A stretch of 7,212 nucleotides of DNA, from positions 1 through 7,212 of the forward strand of contig JAJZLX010000587.1 in assembly GCA_021850555.1 (NCBI GenBank), given 5' to 3'. The notes beneath the pieces were generated by a model. That model made no database searches and was not told the DNA's origin. It saw only the letters and a program-made list of their open reading frames with translations. A program made the position numbers and the translations under genes. This DNA comes from Pseudomonadota bacterium (lineage in GTDB: Bacteria > Pseudomonadota > Gammaproteobacteria > Steroidobacterales > Steroidobacteraceae). Below, in pieces: positions 6,941 to 7,212 of this stretch (its first letter is position 1; each line of letters opens with the position of its first letter).

Positions 6941-6952
6941 GTGTCCGGACAC
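6941..6952. repeat. Perfect 12-bp palindrome, possible operator
   Basis: GTGTCCGGACAC is a perfect inverted repeat between the reductase stop and the last gene. Its centre lies roughly 70 bases upstream of the candidate -10 at 7017, which would suit an activator or dimeric regulator site. It could instead be part of a hairpin after the reductase, with flanking CGGTG and CACCG offering an alternative pairing, but no T run follows. A C8 run (6907-6914) lies about 27 bases upstream. Confidence 0.35.
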
Positions 6953-7016
6953 CGGGCGTCCGTGCATAAGTAGTTCATCTGATGCGCCGGGCGAATCAGC
7001 GTAGGAAAGTGCAGGC

Positions 7017-7022
7017 TACAAT
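7017..7022 (+). promoter_or_regulatory. Candidate -10 box for the exported protein gene
   Basis: TACAAT matches TATAAT at 5 of 6 positions and lies 28 bases before ATG 7051, leaving a short leader of about 20 bases. The context GCTACAATC followed by a GC-rich start region resembles promoters of GC-rich proteobacteria. No convincing -35 hexamer is found at 16-18 bases. Confidence 0.4.
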
Positions 7023-7037
7023 CTCGGGCATTTGCCC

Positions 7038-7044
7038 AGGGGAG
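7038..7044 (+). promoter_or_regulatory. Ribosome binding site of the exported protein gene
   Basis: AGGGGAG lies six bases before ATG 7051. It decides between two overlapping ATGs: 7046 is only one base from the site and opens a frame without a signal peptide, while 7051 is well spaced and gives a good one. Confidence 0.75.
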
Positions 7045-7050
7045 AATGTC

Positions 7051-7212
7051 ATGTCTTCCAATCGCCTCAGACGAGCCGTCCGCGGAATCGCCGTGCTGTG
7101 TCTGCTCGGTGGTTTGAGTGCCGTGGCGAGCGCGCAGGTTCGCATTGGTGTGGGTGTCGCGTTGCCGGGCGTGCGGATCGGCGTAAATATTCCCGCCTAT
7201 CCGAATATGGTG
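7051..7212 (+). CDS. Small exported protein, N-terminal part only
   Basis: 54 codons are visible before the window edge. The N-terminus is a classical Sec signal peptide: basic stretch NRLRRAVR (4-11), hydrophobic core about 12-25 and cleavage site ASA before Gln29. The mature part starts with a short glycine/valine-rich duplication, VRIGVGVALPG then VRIGVNIPAYP. It recalls, from memory, a family of small uncharacterised periplasmic or outer-membrane-associated proteins of proteobacteria that begin with a GVNIGVPAYP-like segment followed by Pro/Tyr/Trp-rich sequence. That family match is inferred from a short stretch. It has its own -10 and ribosome site, so it is likely a separate unit from the reductase. 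Function unknown. Confidence 0.8.
   Translation, partial: MSSNRLRRAVRGIAVLCLLGGLSAVASAQVRIGVGVALPGVRIGVNIPAYPNMV

Overview
The window is strongly GC-rich with compact protein-coding content. It looks like a chromosomal stretch from a GC-rich proteobacterium. I lean towards a gammaproteobacterium near Xanthomonadales/Nevskiales, because it holds an outer-membrane-type lipoprotein peptidase, a YdbC/PdxI-like aldo/keto reductase, and an exported protein of a type I associate with proteobacteria. That placement is inference, not proof. I see no mobile element, rRNA, tRNA, CRISPR array or defence module.

Layout: (1) bases 1-1438, minus strand: glycerol kinase glpK, nearly complete, with its C-terminal end cut off by the window edge. 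(2) bases 1439-1574: a divergent intergenic region with promoter candidates facing both ways. (3) bases 1575-3770, plus strand: a prolyl-oligopeptidase-family (S9A) serine peptidase made as a lipoprotein. (4) bases 3771-3903: a gap holding a good sigma70-type promoter and a GC hairpin. (5) bases 3904-5541, plus: an APC-superfamily amino acid permease resembling the YveA-type aspartate:proton symporters. (6) bases 5542-5999: a 458-base stretch with no convincing gene. (7) bases 6000-6863, plus: an aldo/keto reductase of the YdbC/PdxI-like type. (8) bases 6864-7050: an intergenic region with a perfect 12-bp palindrome and a C8 run. (9) bases 7051-7212, plus: the start of a small exported protein, cut off by the window edge.

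How the genes may work together: the peptidase and the permease are neighbours on one strand and could form a nutrient-scavenging pair, with extracytoplasmic peptide trimming followed by amino acid uptake. The permease has its own promoter candidate, so co-regulation is not demonstrated. Glycerol kinase and the aldo/keto reductase are cytoplasmic metabolic enzymes with no evident link to that pair. Overall this is a housekeeping/metabolic region. The most notable details are a glycerol kinase without the usual allosteric loop, a lipoprotein prolyl oligopeptidase with an altered nucleophile elbow, and unexplained structured intergenic DNA.
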